The notes under the pieces are model-generated. The model was not told where the DNA came from and did no database searches. It saw only the letters and a program-made list of their open reading frames with translations. Shown here piece by piece: positions 56,728 to 58,026 of a stretch of DNA of 58,026 nucleotides; position 1 is the first letter of the stretch; every line of letters begins with the position of its first letter. The DNA is from Paenibacillus caseinilyticus (lineage in GTDB: Bacteria > Bacillota > Bacilli > Paenibacillales > NBRC-103111), in assembly GCF_027533645.1 (NCBI RefSeq), contig NZ_JAQAGY010000035.1:1-58026 (forward strand), written 5' to 3'. The position numbers were made by a program, and so were the translations under genes.

Positions 56728-57849
56728 GTGTCCATGCGCAAAAAAAGGATTCTGATTCTCTCCGAAGGATTCGGAGCCGGCCATACGCAGGCAGCCAAGG
56801 CGCTGTCGGGCAGCCTGCGTAGGCTGGCCCCCCATATCCAGACGCGCGTCCTTGAGCTCGGCACCTTCCTTCATCCGACGCTTGCCCCATGGGTCATCGG
56901 CGCTTATCACAAAACGGTAACGACACAGCCAAAGCTGTACGGCCTGGTGTACCGGTCTCAGGATAAAAAATCGCTGAACCGGTTAACCCAGCTGGCCCTG
57001 CACCGGATCTGCTACGCCCGGACCGCGGGGATTATCCGGCAGCTGCGTCCCGATGCCATCGTCTGCACACACCCTTTTCCCAGCGCCGTCATCTCCCGTC
57101 TCAAGCGGTTCGGTCTCGAGATTCCGCTGTGTACGGTCATCACGGATTACGATGCCCACGGCACGTGGGTCAGCAGCGAGGTGAATACCTATCTCGTCTC
57201 TACCCCGGATGTTAAGCACAAACTGGAAGGTCTAGGCATTCCATCTGAAGCCATCCAGGTCACAGGCATTCCCGTGCATCCGGATTTCTGGGAGCCTCAG
57301 AACCGGGAGGTACTCCGTTCCAGGTTCGGACTGCGTCCGCTGCCCACCGTGCTTGTCATGGGGGGAGGCTGGGGGATGCTCCAAGACCGCAGCTTTCTTC
57401 ACAGACTGGTCCGCTGGCGCGAGGAGATTCAACTGGTCCTCTGCCTCGGCTCCAACCGTAAAATGATCCGTATATTGGCTGACCATCCGCACTTCCGCCA
57501 TCCGAACGTCCGGCTGCTTGGCTTCACCCAGGAGATATCGGAGTGGATGGACGTCTCGGACCTCCTAATCACCAAGCCTGGAGGCATGACCTGTACCGAA
57601 GGGCTGGCCAAAGGGCTTCCGATGCTCTTCCACCAACCGATCCCGGGACAGGAAGAGCGCAATCTGCAGTACTTCACACAGATGGGCTTCGGGGAAGCGA
57701 TCCGGTCATCCGACACTGTCGACCTCTGGATCCGCCAGCTCATCGACGGTTATCCCGAGCTGGGGGGATCCAGGCCCCCCCGCTCTGCCGGGGAACATAC
57801 CTACCATCCTTCCCTTTGTTCACAGGCTATTTTGAAGATGGTTCCTTAA
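56728..57849 (+). CDS. GT28 diacylglycerol glucosyltransferase-like (MGDG synthase family)
   Basis: A 373-residue GT-B enzyme expected to transfer a sugar from a nucleotide donor to diacylglycerol in the membrane. The MGDG-synthase N-domain starts RILILSEGFGAGHTQAAKAL and has DAIVCTHPFPSAVISRL and CTVITDYDAHGTWV. The donor domain has VLVMGGGWGMLQD and LLITKPGGMTCTEGLAKGLPMLFHQPIPGQEERN, typical of UgtP-like proteins. The start may be GTG 56728 (GAGGT seven bases before) or ATG 56734. The C-terminal ~20 residues are divergent. Confidence 0.9.
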   Translation: MSMRKKRILILSEGFGAGHTQAAKALSGSLRRLAPHIQTRVLELGTFLHPTLAPWVIGAYHKTVTTQPKLYGLVYRSQDKKSLNRLTQLALHRICYARTAGIIRQLRPDAIVCTHPFPSAVISRLKRFGLEIPLCTVITDYDAHGTWVSSEVNTYLVSTPDVKHKLEGLGIPSEAIQVTGIPVHPDFWEPQNREVLRSRFGLRPLPTVLVMGGGWGMLQDRSFLHRLVRWREEIQLVLCLGSNRKMIRILADHPHFRHPNVRLLGFTQEISEWMDVSDLLITKPGGMTCTEGLAKGLPMLFHQPIPGQEERNLQYFTQMGFGEAIRSSDTVDLWIRQLIDGYPELGGSRPPRSAGEHTYHPSLCSQAILKMVP

Positions 57850-57930
57850 CGAAAAAACCCCCAACCGGCCAGGGAGGCCACTGAAGAACTAACGCTTTTT
57901 CACCGGGAGTCTCATAGAAGTTACAAAAAA

Positions 57931-57970
57931 GACATCTGCCTCCATTTTTTAGGGAGCAGATGTCTTTTTT
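57931..57970. terminator. Terminator of the PAP2-GT28 operon
   Basis: GACATCTGC (57931-57939) pairs with GCAGATGTC (57956-57964), followed by TTTTTT. An A-run on the left makes it bidirectional. The last 56 bases of the window show nothing. Confidence 0.9.
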
Positions 57971-58026
57971 AATGGCTCAAAATGGGTTTGCCCGACTCGT
58001 TTTTTCATTCTACCAGTTTCAATATC

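Noticed and set aside
1..58026. CRISPR arrays, tRNA or rRNA genes, prophage
   Set aside because: No regularly spaced direct repeats, cloverleaf patterns, rRNA stretches or phage structural genes were recognised by reading. A covariance search would be needed to be certain about tRNAs.

Overview
The window looks like chromosomal DNA of a Paenibacillus-type member of the Firmicutes. The evidence is a sigI-rsgI pair, a T-box-controlled ilvB-ilvN-ilvC-leuA operon, an infC-rpmI-rplT operon with an L20-type leader, GGAGG ribosome binding sites throughout, and GC-rich coding DNA interrupted by an AT-richer accessory segment. No rRNA, tRNA or CRISPR array was seen.

Layout. Positions 1-9.5 kb are an AT-rich accessory strip. 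It holds small unrecognised genes, gene fragments, a frameshifted IS1182-like element, an IS110-type fragment and at least seven copies of a hairpin-rich repeat that is not seen elsewhere in the window. It also holds a marR-GNAT pair under a palindromic operator, a nitrilase-family hydrolase and a VOC protein. Positions 9.6-22.1 kb are housekeeping and regulatory genes: a YuiH/sulfite-oxidase-like protein, a multi-PAS histidine kinase, a Gfo/Idh/MocA oxidoreductase, an M17 aminopeptidase, an aldo/keto reductase, CGNR and DinB proteins, and sigI-rsgI. Positions 22.6-31.2 kb are an alpha-glucan cluster: a DUF4912 protein, a 984-residue GH57 branching enzyme fused to a GT4 synthase, a sugar nucleotidyltransferase fused to a degenerate phosphomannomutase, a KTSC protein and a GH15 glucoamylase.

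Positions 31.4-35.8 kb carry gcvH, a 2-Cys peroxiredoxin, leuB with a divergent aminotransferase, and a DUF1540 protein. Positions 36-42.5 kb carry a one-module NRPS (half C, A, T, reductase), a chemoreceptor and a DUF1906 protein. Positions 42.7-48.4 kb are the ilvB-ilvN-ilvC-leuA operon behind a leucine T-box. Positions 48.8-51.3 kb are two tandem secreted metallophosphoesterases. Positions 51.6-52.9 kb are infC-rpmI-rplT. Positions 52.9-57.9 kb are an envelope cluster with GT2, GT4, PAP2 phosphatase and a GT28 diacylglycerol-glucosyltransferase-like enzyme.

How the genes work together. The glucan cluster could form a closed cycle of sugar nucleotide, linear chain, branched polymer and glucose release. 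leuB lies about 9 kb downstream of leuA, with the NRPS and chemoreceptor between them, which suggests an interrupted ilv-leu operon. The most novel candidates are the glucan cluster, the stand-alone NRPS reductase and the repeat family of the first 8.6 kb.
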